DNA of 64,000 bases from Isoetes taiwanensis (taxonomy: Eukaryota; Streptophyta; Lycopodiopsida; Isoetales; Isoetaceae), in contig JAJEKV010000030.1 of assembly GCA_021234155.1 (NCBI GenBank), forward strand, positions 13,648,079 through 13,712,078. The letters are read 5' to 3'. Within the stretch, counting starts at the first letter, position 1; every line of letters begins with the position of its first letter. The position numbers and the translations under genes were made by a program. The notes beneath the pieces were generated by a model that saw only the letters and a program-made list of their open reading frames with translations, was not told the origin of the DNA and made no database searches. Below, piece by piece: positions 46,751 through 56,118 of this stretch.

Positions 46751-48151
46751 TGTTTACCTAGTACATGTAAGACCATACGTACATGTTCAACTGATCTTTC
46801 TTCATAACGTTTAAGTCTAGAGCCATTTACCAATGTATGGAACAATTCATCTTGCAAATTCATTAATTGGACTGAACCATTTGAATTAAGTTTATGAACT
46901 ATAAATGGTCCTAACCATCTAATTTTCAATTTTCCAGGATGCTTTAGATATCTAGAATAATAGAGTAAAACTTTGTGACCCTCTTCAAGATTTTTCAGTT
47001 TTTGCCTTCGATCTATCCATGCCTTCCTACGATCTTTTGCCACTCTTTGAGACCATACTGCTTTCTGCCGAGTCTTGTCTAAAAGTTCCAACTTGAATAA
47101 TCGGTGTCGTAGAGATTGAACATCTCCCAACCTATAGTGAACAGCAACCCTTAATGAAGGTATTACAAATTCAAAGGCCATTACGGCTTCAATACCGTAT
47201 GCTAATTGGAAAGGGGTATGACCTGTCACAGATTTGTAACTAGTTCGATATGCCCATAAAACTGCTGGAAGCTTAGCCTCCTAATCTGTTCTTGATGAGT
47301 CACAAACCTTTTTAAGATTGACCATTAGCACGTGGATAATACGGAGTAGACTTCCTATGCATGATTAGAAAGTCTTTAGTAAGTATTTCCACAGTCTCAT
47401 TGATAAAATGCCCACCACGATCCGATGCTAATTCAATTGGGCAACCAAATCTGGTAAACACTTGTTGATATAATACTTTGGCTACAGTTCGAGCTGTATT
47501 ATCTTTTAATGCTCGGGCCTCGGCCCATTTGGTATTATAATCTGTTAGAACAAGAATATACTGAGCTCTTGTTCGAGATGCGGGTGGAAAAATTGGACCC
47601 ACAAAGTCCATTCCCCACTTTTCGAAAGGACCCAGGGGCATAATCGGACTCAAAGGCATATAAGTCCTTTCAGATGGTTTACCAATCCTTTGACATATAT
47701 CACAAGTCTTAGTGAATTGATAAGCATCCTTGAATAATGTCGGCCACCAAAAGCCTGATTGAAGGATCTTCCTCGTTGTTAATTCAGCGGAGAAATGGCC
47801 ACCTGCCACTCCTTGGTGCGCCTCATATACAACATCATGTGTTTCATGAGGTAAGACACACCTACGTAACACAAAGTCCTTCTCCCTTTTATATAATTGA
47901 CCCGCAATTAAGGTATATGGTTGAGCTTTTCGTGAAAACTCACGTTTTTGAACAACATTTAAATTTTCTGGAAACTTTCCCTTGGAAAGGTATTCTGCAA
48001 TGCCACAATACCATGGTGGTATTGCATTAACGTAAAATAAGTTCACATCTGGATCATATATTCCATTTGGCTCTTCTATTCTATTCTTCACCATTAGACA
48101 ATCTAGAGAGATGGTCTGGCACAGTGTGAGCAGTTCCTGGTTTAAGCACAA
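46751..48151 (-). pseudogene. G2 integrase (catalytic Glu deleted)
   Basis: Zinc-binding part: HETHDVVYEAHQGVAGGHFS and CDICQRIGK (47690-47860). Core: WGMDFVGP (first Asp, 47600-47625), LASDRGGHFINE (second Asp, 47395-47430) and STPYYPRANGQ (47325-47357). Where GQAEATNK-like sequence with the catalytic Glu should follow, a small deletion and stops occur (47229-47325), with a Trp-to-stop change; the frame recovers as LPAVLWAYRTSY and GHTPFQLAYGIEAV and then the C-terminal domain (EEGHKVLLYYSRYLKHPGKL, RWLGPFIVHKL). Integration would be impossible. Confidence 0.88.
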
Positions 48152-48960
48152 CTTTAAAGTTAAACTCTTGAAGGATCAACAACCAACGAGTGATTCTTCC
48201 TGTAGTGCATGCTTGAAGGATCAACAACCAACGAGTGATTCTTCCTGTAGTGCATGGTTTGTTTATTAAGTATAGTAACGCTTGATGGCCAACGAAGAAC
48301 ACAAAGTAATTGCCTAAAAGGTAATGTCGAAACTTTTGTACGGCAAAAACCATTGCGAGGCCTTCTCACTCAGTGGTATTACAATTTAGTTGTTTGCTGG
48401 CAAAGTGAATGGGACGATCTATTTTTGAATCTATTTGTTGGGCTAAAACAGCACCAATAGCCACCTTCGATGCATCCACGTGCACATGGAACTCGTGATC
48501 CCAATTTGGAGTTATAAGTATAGGAGCTGATGTCATAGATGCTTTTATATTGTCAAAAGCTATTTGGCACTTAGGTGTCCATTCAAATTTGACCTTTGGA
48601 CTTGCCAAAGCATTCAAAGGTGCTGCTATATCAGCTAGGTTGTGACAAAACTTTCGGTAATAATTTGCTTTGCCCAAGAATCTTTTCAATTCTGTTATAT
48701 TTTTAGGAGGGAGCAAGTCATGAACCACCTGTACTTTACTTGGATCTGTAAGCAATCCATCTTTACTCACAATATGGCCTAAAAGCATTCCATGCGTAAT
48801 AAAAAACGTACACTTTTCTGGGTTGAGAGACACACCATATCTTCGACATCTCTCAAAACACAATTCTAATTTAGAAGAATGATCTTTGAGACATGTGAAA
48901 ATTGTGAAATCGTCCAAAAAGATTTCAATAAAATTTCCAATGTACTCCTTGAAAACTGTG
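48081..48960 (-). pseudogene. G2 reverse transcriptase C-terminal part and RNase H
   Basis: Starts abruptly at about 48960 inside RT with VFKEYIGNFIEIFLDDFTIF (FLDD active site), then GVSLNPEKCTFF, GMLLGHIVSKDGLLTDPSK and FLGKANYYRKFCHNLADIAA, and RNase H (VHVDASKVAIGAVLAQQ, FRHYLLGNYFVFFVGHQALL, VPDHLSRL). The usual TDHQAL Asp is Gly here. A frameshift lies near 48360. The fingers and palm N-terminal half of RT is missing because the element is cut at 48960. Confidence 0.9.
48170..48253 (-). repeat. 42 bp in-frame tandem duplication in G2 RNase H
   Basis: GAAGGATCAACAACCAACGA plus GTGATTCTTCCTGTAGTGCA is present twice in tandem (48170 and 48212). In protein it repeats TTGRITRWLLILQ, so the frame is kept. 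Confidence 0.9.
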
Positions 48961-48961
48961 A

Positions 48962-49274
48962 GTGTTACTCACTGAAATAAAGATTCTTGTTGTACTAGGA
49001 AAGTACGTAATGGATTTGGGAATACCAGAAGAGCTTATCTCTCACGATGTGGTTCCTGTCTATAAGACTGAATCAGCTGATAAACTAAACTTAGTGGTCA
49101 CCGTTCTTCTTAAGAGAATAGAAATTCCAAAAGTTCATGTGGATGGTGGTGCAGGTGTGAATATTATGACGAATGCATTGCGCAAAAGGTTAAGATTGAA
49201 TGAACTGCATAAAGCTTCTTTCGATGTTAAAATGGCTGATCATAGGAAGGTTTCACCAGTAGGGATTGTTAGTC
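48962..49274 (+). pseudogene. Plus-strand retroviral-type protease fragment
   Basis: Open frame with VVTVLLKRIEIPKVHVDGGA, GVNIMTNALRKRLRLNEL and FDVKMADHRKVSPVGIVSL. This is the pattern of plant gypsy proteases (D-x-G-A then a hydrophobic strand, then M/L-ADHR-x-x-P-x-G). It is on the opposite strand to G2 and begins within two bases of the G2 break, then is cut at 49275 by the G3 LTR. Confidence 0.7.
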
Positions 49275-49829
49275 TGTACGTCCTGGTACATGACTATTCA
49301 TGCACACCTCGGAACAGACCAAGAACAAGGCGACAAATCCAGGTTAAGGTCAGTCATCAAGACCCCCGCCGAAGACCACGCAGAAGGCCACGCACAAGAC
49401 TCAGCCAAAGAGAAAGCAGAGAACAGACAAATGACGGCCCGTCAGCGTCAGCATGATTCCAGGCACTTCAAGAGGCACCTGCAAATCAGGCCTCCTTCAG
49501 GAGTCGGCACCGAGATCTGTCAGACTATCTATATTGGGTCAAAGGCCATTGTACTATATATATGAGTAGAGCTAGCATTCGAAGAAGGCTAGATGAGTTT
49601 TGGTTCTTGTCTCTAGTCATTTTCTCTCTCGATTGCGAGAGCTCATGTATTCAAATTGATATCAAAGAAGTCTCCTTCACATCATTGTGTTTTTTTTTGT
49701 TTTCTCATCTTCTCTTTCTCTTGTTCTTTTGCAAATCCTGCGTGGCACAGCTCCTGGATTCTCCTGTTTGATCCAAGGGTCCTCACAGAGGGCTGTCTTG
49801 CAGGAGTTCCCGAACCCAGACCCTAAACA
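49275..49829 (+). repeat. G3 5' LTR (proposed)
   Basis: Begins TGTACGTCCTGGTACATGAC where it interrupts the protease frame and ends CCCTAAACA just before a PBS-like sequence, about 555 bp. It contains a TATA box at 49553-49563 (CTATATATATG). No matching 3' LTR is visible after the G3 integrase, so the start is inferred from the break in coding sequence. Confidence 0.5.
49553..49563 (+). promoter_or_regulatory. TATA box in G3 LTR
   Basis: CTATATATATG, about 270 bp before the PBS-like sequence, in the place expected for the U3/R promoter. Confidence 0.5.
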
Positions 49830-49849
49830 TTGTCGCCGCTGCCGGATCT
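49830..49849 (+). other. G3 primer binding site-like sequence
   Basis: TTGTCGCCGCTGCCGGATCT after AAACA resembles the TGGCGCCGTTGCCGGGG primer binding site used by Athila/Tat-type gypsy elements, with several mismatches. Confidence 0.4.
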
Positions 49850-50539
49850 GATCATTCTTTCTTCTTTCGTTACACTATGTCTGCCTCGTGCTTTCACTCC
49901 TGATGAACTTCTTTGCCAAATGGTGGCTTGCTTGGAGCACCATCAGCGTCGCGAGGCTGCTCGTGATATGTATGATACTGCTTATGATATCGAGGGAGGT
50001 CATGTCCGCTCAAGAGCTCAGTCGGCACCACCTACTCCTCGGGTTCATTCTCGACCAGGGTCACCCCCTGTGTGTCGGCATTGTTCTCAACCTCAATCGC
50101 CCTATCATACACCTGTTCAGCCCACGCCTCATTATTTCCAGACTCCAGAAAGCACTTACATTCATATCCCCTCAGGCCACACCCCTCTGCCTTCGCAACC
50201 TTCTTCTCCTCCTGCAGGGATGGGCTACCCTCATGTTTCTTTTGGCCCTCCCCATGTTCACGAATATCAAACCTCCCTATCTTTTCAGCACACTCTTCCT
50301 GTCTACAATCTCACTGATCTCAAGCTTAATGAGGAAGGCTCCATGGTCCTTCACCACAGGATGCTCCTCTCTCTGGCCCTCCCGGTTTTTCTGTTCTGAT
50401 ACCACCTTATTCTCAGCCCACGGCTGTTCCGTCCAGCTATGTTCCTGCATTTGCTCCATCTATCTATGCGTCAGTTCAGTCTTCCTCTCCTACTCACAAT
50501 CTGAAGCTGACTTATCCTACTTTTGACAACACTAAAGGC

Positions 50540-52225
50540 TGTAAATATGGTAATGCTACCCAAAAAGCACTATCCGGACAAGTGCTTTAAGTGCTTTACC
50601 CTCGAGTGCTTTTTCATTCAACGACCTCGGGGGGTTGTTACTCCAGAAATAGGATGGATCATTCCGTGGAGGTAAGGATCGATGAGATGGATGATCCCGC
50701 GGTGGGAGAGTCGAAATGGTAAGGATCGGCGAGGATCTCTTCAAGGCGGGAACTCCATTGGCGGAACTCCATTGGCGGGACAAGATTGATGGAGTTTCTC
50801 TTTTTCAATGCAAGATAAGAACACAAATTAGAGTTCAAATCGGCATAGAAAGCATAGGTGAATTAACAATGTTTTATTGCAATTTGATTTAGATTGATAA
50901 TTCAATCTACATTGCATTGGAGATTGAATTGTGGGCAGCTCTCTTGAAAGCATCCATTTAACCTAAGAAGCTTCTTAGGATTCAAATCAAGTGAGAAGAG
51001 ACAATCTGATTACTCTTTGTTTTTCTTAAGAGTATTTTTGTTCCATTCTTTCAATGTATTATGCATCTCTAATGTTGTATCCTAGATCTCACGTTATTTT
51101 TTTCCCCAAATGGGAAAATTGACGAAACACTCGAACATTGATATCTTGAGTTCTACCAATCTATTTGGGCGATTTTATTTTGATCTAGAAGTATACTTCG
51201 GTCTCTTTCTTTTGCAATCAAAATCACACAAATCCGATCTACGAGGAGTGAGAAATAGCCTCTCAAACTTGGCTGATTTTCTGTTAGAGTGGGTGCAGAA
51301 ATTGATGTCACAAGAATATACAAAATTCAGACTTTAATATCTTGAGTGGTGCTGATCGGTTTTGAGTGATCTCATATGCATTTAAAACTATACACTTAGC
51401 ACTTTCTCTTGCAATTTAAATCACTCAAATCTGAGCTATGAGGAGTGAGAAACAGTCTCTCAAAGTTCCGATTTTTGTTACAGTTCTGATTTTTGTCACA
51501 GAAATATACCAAAACTCAGAATTTGATATCTTGAGTTTTAATGAATAATTTTTGATGATTTTACCTGCATCTAAAAGTAGACACTATGGCCTTTCTCTTG
51601 CACTTTAAATCAATTAAATCTGAGCTTGGATGCGGGAGAAATGACCTCTCAAAGTTGGTCAATTTTCACTAATAGTGGGTTAACATTGTCTTTTATATGA
51701 TCATTGTTGTTCTATATTGTTGTGAGTAGTCTTGCGTGCATTCACATTTCGTTATTTACATTATTGATCAAGCTTTGTTAATCAGAGTTTTGAGATCCTT
51801 TTGTATCAAAGCAATCTTAATACATTCTTGCAATTCCGTCTCTGTATTAAAACAATCTTAATACTATTCATGCAATTCCATTACTTCTTAGTTTTATCCT
51901 TGCAATTCCATTACTTCTTTTTGAACAGACAACCAGTCTTCTTTGTTTGTTATTTTCTCTCTAACTTTCTCCACACTCTATTGAAACCAATCCAACATCG
52001 AAACTACCATGTAATGTATCTCAGCAAAAAAATTTTTTTGACATTACACGGCATCAAAATGCAAAGATTGGAGAGTATCAGAGGTGATAATTATTAATCT
52101 AACTTAGCCGAGAACAAAGTACAGGCAGGAAGCATTTACGACATGACTTTTGGCCGTGCGCAGCCAAGTGCTTTAAGTGCTAAGTGCTTTCGCGTTTTTT
52201 TGGGTAGCATTACCATATTTACACC
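50540..52225. mobile_element. 1.69 kb non-autonomous DNA transposon in G3 gag
   Basis: Left end TGTAAATATGGTAATGCTAC and right end GTAGCATTACCATATTTACA are inverse copies, flanked by CTAAAGGC on both sides (50532-50539 and 52226-52233), an 8 bp target-site duplication. Subterminal AGTGCTTT motifs occur near both ends (50579-50615 and 52167-52193). This combination suggests a hAT-type element; a 9 bp duplication (Mutator type) is the alternative. The inside (50600-52160) is AT-rich, contains about 250 bp diverged tandem repeats (51115, 51335, 51530: GATATCTTGAGT...CTCTCAAA), and encodes no transposase. Confidence 0.85.
51110..51660 (+). repeat. Diverged tandem repeats inside the 1.69 kb element
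   Basis: GATATCTTGAGT followed by CTCAAATCTGAGCT-type text and GAAATAGCCTCTCAAACTTG recurs three times at about 51140-51275, 51340-51465 and 51520-51655, with a spacing near 190-200 bp. Confidence 0.65.
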
Positions 52226-53573
52226 CTAAAGGCAAACCTCTGGATCAAAGTGCTCAAGCTCACATGGAGAAATTTGAGGCCTTGGCCATTCTCAATGGTC
52301 ACGCTCAACCTCAACCCAAGTTCCACATCTTTTCCACCACGCTGCAAGGCGCCCCTCACCAATGGCTCATGGCCAACAAAAGCCACTGGAAGCAGAATTG
52401 GCAAGAGATGAAATCGGCATTTCTCTCTCATTATGACACCACGGATGATGATCAACTCCTGCTCAAGCAACTCAATGATCTTCAGCAGCAACCCACGGAG
52501 TCTACGCGTGATTTCGCAGACCGTCTTCACATTCTGGTCAGCAAGCTCCAGGAATGCAAAGCCAGATTCTTATCTGGTTTCTGCAGGGCCTTTCTCCTGC
52601 CATTCGGCTCTTGCCTGAGTACCTGCGTCCCAAGACCTTGGAGCAGGCGATCGAATTGGTGAATCACTCGGTTAATGTTTCCTCAAGGGGTGTTGCCCTC
52701 ACAGAACTCCCTTTTATGCCCCCCGTCATGGTTCCTCAGACTGCAGTCCAGCCTCAACAAACCAATCCTCAACGCACTCAGATCTGGTGCCATATCTGTA
52801 AATATCAAGGACATCTAGCCAATGAATGCAACTCCACAAATGGACCTCCTCATTGTAAACGATAGAACATGTGCAATCATGCCACGGAGGAGTGCACTCG
52901 TTCTCATCCTACACCCTTCAGGCAGAAAGTGGTTTTCCAGGTGCAAACCACGCCTCAGCAGCAACAATCATACCAGCCTCAGCAATTTCAAGCTCCACCT
53001 CAACAGTATCAACAATCTCAGCAACCTCAGCAGTCTCGGGGACAAGGTCCCCGTCCACCTTTTGATCCTTCCAAGGCTCAGTGTTATCATTGTCAGGAAT
53101 GGGGTCATACCACCACGGCGTGCCCTCAACTTCCTCAAGTACAAGTTCAACTTCCGGGCACCAATCAAACTGCTTCTGTCCGACTCACGGCGTATCAACT
53201 ATGGGTTGCCAATGGCAAACAAGGCCCACGTCCTGTTTTGCGGAAGCCACCAAGGCCACCTCAACAACAGCGGCCTCAGCCAGCTGCATCCTCCTCCACT
53301 CCTCTGGATCAACAAGCTCAAGAAGAAATATATCAAGCACTCAACCCTCCGGTGCAGCAGTCAAATTGGGTTGGTTTGATTTCACGCCAGACCAGGGCTT
53401 CACGCCCCTTGACCATCATCCCTCACGACACGCAACCAGTTTTTCTTTGTAAAATTACGGTCCCCTCATGAAGATGAAAAAAGGTTCACGTTATTGCCGA
53501 TTTGGATAAACTCATGTCTCATGTCACGCCCAAGGTGAGACAGAGTATTCTCAAACTCATGCAGGCTGCTGAA

Positions 53574-54830
53574 GGTCCGTGACTACACCATGGTCAGTTT
53601 CTCCGTGAGGTCCGTGACTACACCATGGTTGCGGGCCATCTGTACAAACGTGGCAAAGACATGGTCCTCCATCACTGTGTTCTCCCTCATGAGGTGCCCG
53701 ATATCCTTCGACAAGCCCACGAGGCGCTTGGTGGTGGTCATTTCGGTGGTGTCACCACGACGCAAAAATTTTTCCTCGCGGGGCTACCGCCCACGCTTTT
53801 CAAGGATGCCCACGCCTCACGCGCGTCGCGTGTGATGTCGTCATGTGGGGTCGGCCACGGACCGCGACGCTCTACCAATGATGCCGGGTTGCCGCGCCGC
53901 TTCCTTTCAAAGAATGGGGAATGGACTTTGTGGGACCCATGGATCCTCTGCTGGCGGCACCCGTGCGTTCGCTATATTTTGGTTATCGCAGATTATGCTA
54001 CCAAATGGGGCGGAGGCCTCATGCACTTCCGCACAACACTACAACCCGAAGACGCCAAGGACCTCTACGCGCATCATCATCACGCGTTTGGGTTGTCCCA
54101 TGGAACTTGTCGGTGATCGTGGAGGTCATTTTGTCAATCACACCATCAAGGAGCTGACGGATTATTTGCATATACATCACAGAAAAAGCACACCTTACTA
54201 TCCTCAAGGGAATGGTTTGGCGGAAAGCACTAACAAAACTCTTATTATTATTCTGAAGAAAATATGTGATGCCTCTCGCACGGATTGGCAAGAAAAATTA
54301 CCTAATGTTCTTTGGGCTTACAACACCAGTTTCAAAATTGCTACTGGCCGCACTCCTTTCAAGCTGGTCTATGGTCAAGAGGCTCTGATGCCCTTTGAAT
54401 ATGTCCTTCCAACTCTTCGTTTTCAACTGGCTACAACACATAATCCACGTGCAGCGCTTAAAGAAAGAGTTTATCAACTCGAACAGTTGGATGAACTTAA
54501 GCGAGATGCTTATCTTCGTGTTCGTACGGGGCAACAGCTGCGCAAATCCTGGCATGACAAACATCTTAAGGCCAAAACATTTAAAGACGGTGACTTGGTT
54601 CTGCTCTATGACTCGAGATACAAAACTTTTTCGGGCCAAGTTAAAATTTCGGTGGCTTGGTCTTTATCAAGTTCTTCAAGTTGTTCAACCGAGTGTTTTC
54701 AAGCTTGCGGAGTTAGATGGGACACCATTACCTACTCTGATTAATGGTTTTTGCCTCAAACAGTTTTATACAGATAGCACAACAGACGATCAAAACACAC
54801 AATCAAATTCTGAACACAGTGAGTAGAAGC
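53574..54830 (+). pseudogene. G3 integrase joined directly to gag
   Basis: Zinc-binding part (HCVLPHEVPDILRQAHEALG, 53670-53730), a damaged core (53760-54115) with many small indels against the G4 copy, then GDRGGHFVNHTIKELTDYLH, HRKSTPYYPQGNGLAESTNK and KIATGRTPFKLVYGQEALMP (54110-54390) and the C-terminal domain (FKDGDLVLLYDSRYKTFSG). Protease, RT and RNase H are absent: gag C-terminal sequence ends in a stop at 53579-53581 and integrase starts at once. A 21 bp segment starting GGTCCGTGACTACACC is duplicated 35 bp apart (53574, 53609) at the junction. Confidence 0.88.
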
Positions 54831-55195
54831 ATATTTATATCATTATATATATAAAGACACTTTTATGTGTGTGACACATGAGTCGCTGGTCTTCATCTAG
54901 GCCGTCGAATCCGAGAGGTTGAATCTTGGCCTCACATTTAAGTGTATAGGCATGTATGGGCATGCATGGGGGCATGCCCCCCATCTTTAAACCGTTGGAT
55001 CAGAGGGGAGGTGCAATCTCGGCGCTTAAATATGTCTAGGAGGTTATGGGGATCTCGGTGCTATAAGATGAGGTGGTACTCAGGTGTACAAGTGGCAGGT
55101 TATATTAATGGTTTAAAAGCCATTGAAATTAATGCCAACCTCATGAGGTGGCACCACCTCGTGTTGTTTTTTAATTTTATCCTAAAAGGCTAAGA
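54831..55195 (+). repeat. LTR-like repeat after G3 integrase
   Basis: Identical in plan to 63710-64000 after the G4 integrase, and a diverged match to 59715-59800 (ATAAAGACACTTTTATGTGT against ATAAACACACTTTGATGTGT). Read on the minus strand it contains GATCCAACGG followed by the CATGCATG-rich module of block D (40571-40736), linking it to the repeat array at 27-42 kb. Confidence 0.55.
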
Positions 55196-55198
55196 AGG

Positions 55199-55307
55199 GG
55201 TTAAACCCCCAGGAGAGCCCATTACGTTGAATAAATGGGCGAGCCCGTTAGGGCGAGCCCATTTATTCAGCGTAATGGGCGAGCGTGGGGGTTTGACCCC
55301 TTTAACC
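55199..55307. repeat. Foldback element F1 (hairpin of about 50 bp arms)
   Basis: GGTTAAACCCCC...GCCCATTACGTTGAATAAAT-GGGCGAGCCC pairs with GGGCGAGCCC-ATTTATTCAGCGTAATGGGC...GGGGGTTTGACCCC-TTTAACC across a 4-base loop. The compensating mismatches are few (27 of 30 in the inner arm). Confidence 0.85.
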
Positions 55308-55635
55308 GGGAGGTCCGAGGCAATTTTGCCTCTGATTCGCCCCTTCTTATATGGCTTCCGCTTCTTTGCTGCAGGGATCAAGCTTCTGAGGCAAGATACC
55401 TTATTTAGCGCTCTGAGGCAAAGATCACAGATTTAGATCACAGATTTCTTGCTGCACACAGGAGCTTGCAGAAGCTTGCATATGCAGAAGCTTTACACAT
55501 GCAAACTACATGCAGAAGCTTGTAGTGCTCCGCTTTTTTAGTCGCAAAAGCTTGCGTCTTTGCTTATTTATCATGCCATCACCGTTTATCACGAACATCT
55601 GCCTGTTTATCATGATAAACAGGCCGCTACCTGCC
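55308..55635. other. No gene; short AAGCTTGCA repeats
   Basis: 55463-55525 repeats GCAGAAGCTTGCA-type motifs four to five times. The rest holds nothing I recognise. Confidence 0.35.
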
Positions 55636-56118
55636 GTGACAACTAATTACGGCTAATCACTGATCCAGATCAACGGTTAGGATCTAAAATTGCCGAGGAG
55701 CTGCCGGTTAAGAGGAGGTTAACCTCCACTTTGAGTGGGTTATGCCAAATAACCCTCGAGGCCGGAGGCCGAGAGGGTTATTTGGCATGACCCACGAGAA
55801 GGGGAGGTTGACCTCCCTTAACCCTAGGCCCGAGCAGGTTCCTTGCAAACGGAAGAGAGCTATGGCGAGAACAGAAGAGAGCTATGGCGAAAACAGAGTT
55901 TCGCTGGTGGCTATGGCTTGCACTATGGCTTTATTCCATCAAATGCTTCAATATCGCTCTTACTGCGTCAAAGTTACATTCAAGATTTTCGGTTTTCGGT
56001 TTCTAAAATGCATCTGTCGGTTAAGGGTTTCTGTTCTGGTACAGGTGACAACTAATTACGGCTAATCACTGATCCAGATCAACGGTTAGGATCTAAAATT
56101 GCCGAGGAGCTGCCGGTT
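55636..56118. repeat. 74 bp direct repeats flanking foldback F2
   Basis: GTGACAACTAATTACGGCTA...GAGGAGCTGCCGGTT occurs at 55636-55709 and at 56045-56118. Between them lie F2 and about 220 bp including a 23 bp tandem duplication (GAGAGCTATGGCGA at 55855 and 55878). Confidence 0.85.
55707..55822. repeat. Foldback element F2
   Basis: GGTTAAGAGGAGGTTAACCT then GTGGGTTATGCCAAATAACC-CTC pairs with GAG-GGTTATTTGGCATGACCCAC then AGGTTGACCTCCCTTAACC; the loop is GAGGCCGGAGGCC. Ends GGTTAA/TTAACC are the same as in F1, so both belong to one family. Confidence 0.85.

Larger units (their letters stand above)
49850..53460 (+). pseudogene. G3 gag, split by a DNA transposon
   Basis: N-terminal part 49880-50539: AFTPDELLCQMVACLEHHQR, then a Pro/Ser-rich stretch and, after a frameshift near 50395, LKLTYPTFDNTKG. 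The capsid part resumes after the inserted element: MEKFEALAILNGHAQPQPKF, FSTTLQGAPHQWL, MKSAFLSHYDTTDD, RDFADRLHILVSKLQE (52264-52554). Two CCHC zinc knuckles follow: CHICKYQGHLANEC (52789-52830) and CYHCQEWGHTTTAC (53084-53125), and a Gln/Pro-rich C-terminal part up to 53460. Small frameshifts lie near 50395, 52560 and 52865. Removing the insertion leaves the reading frame continuous across the site. Confidence 0.82.

Noticed and set aside
54831-55195. 3' LTR of G3
   Set aside because: It does not match the proposed 5' LTR at 49275-49829, so it is listed only as an LTR-like repeat.
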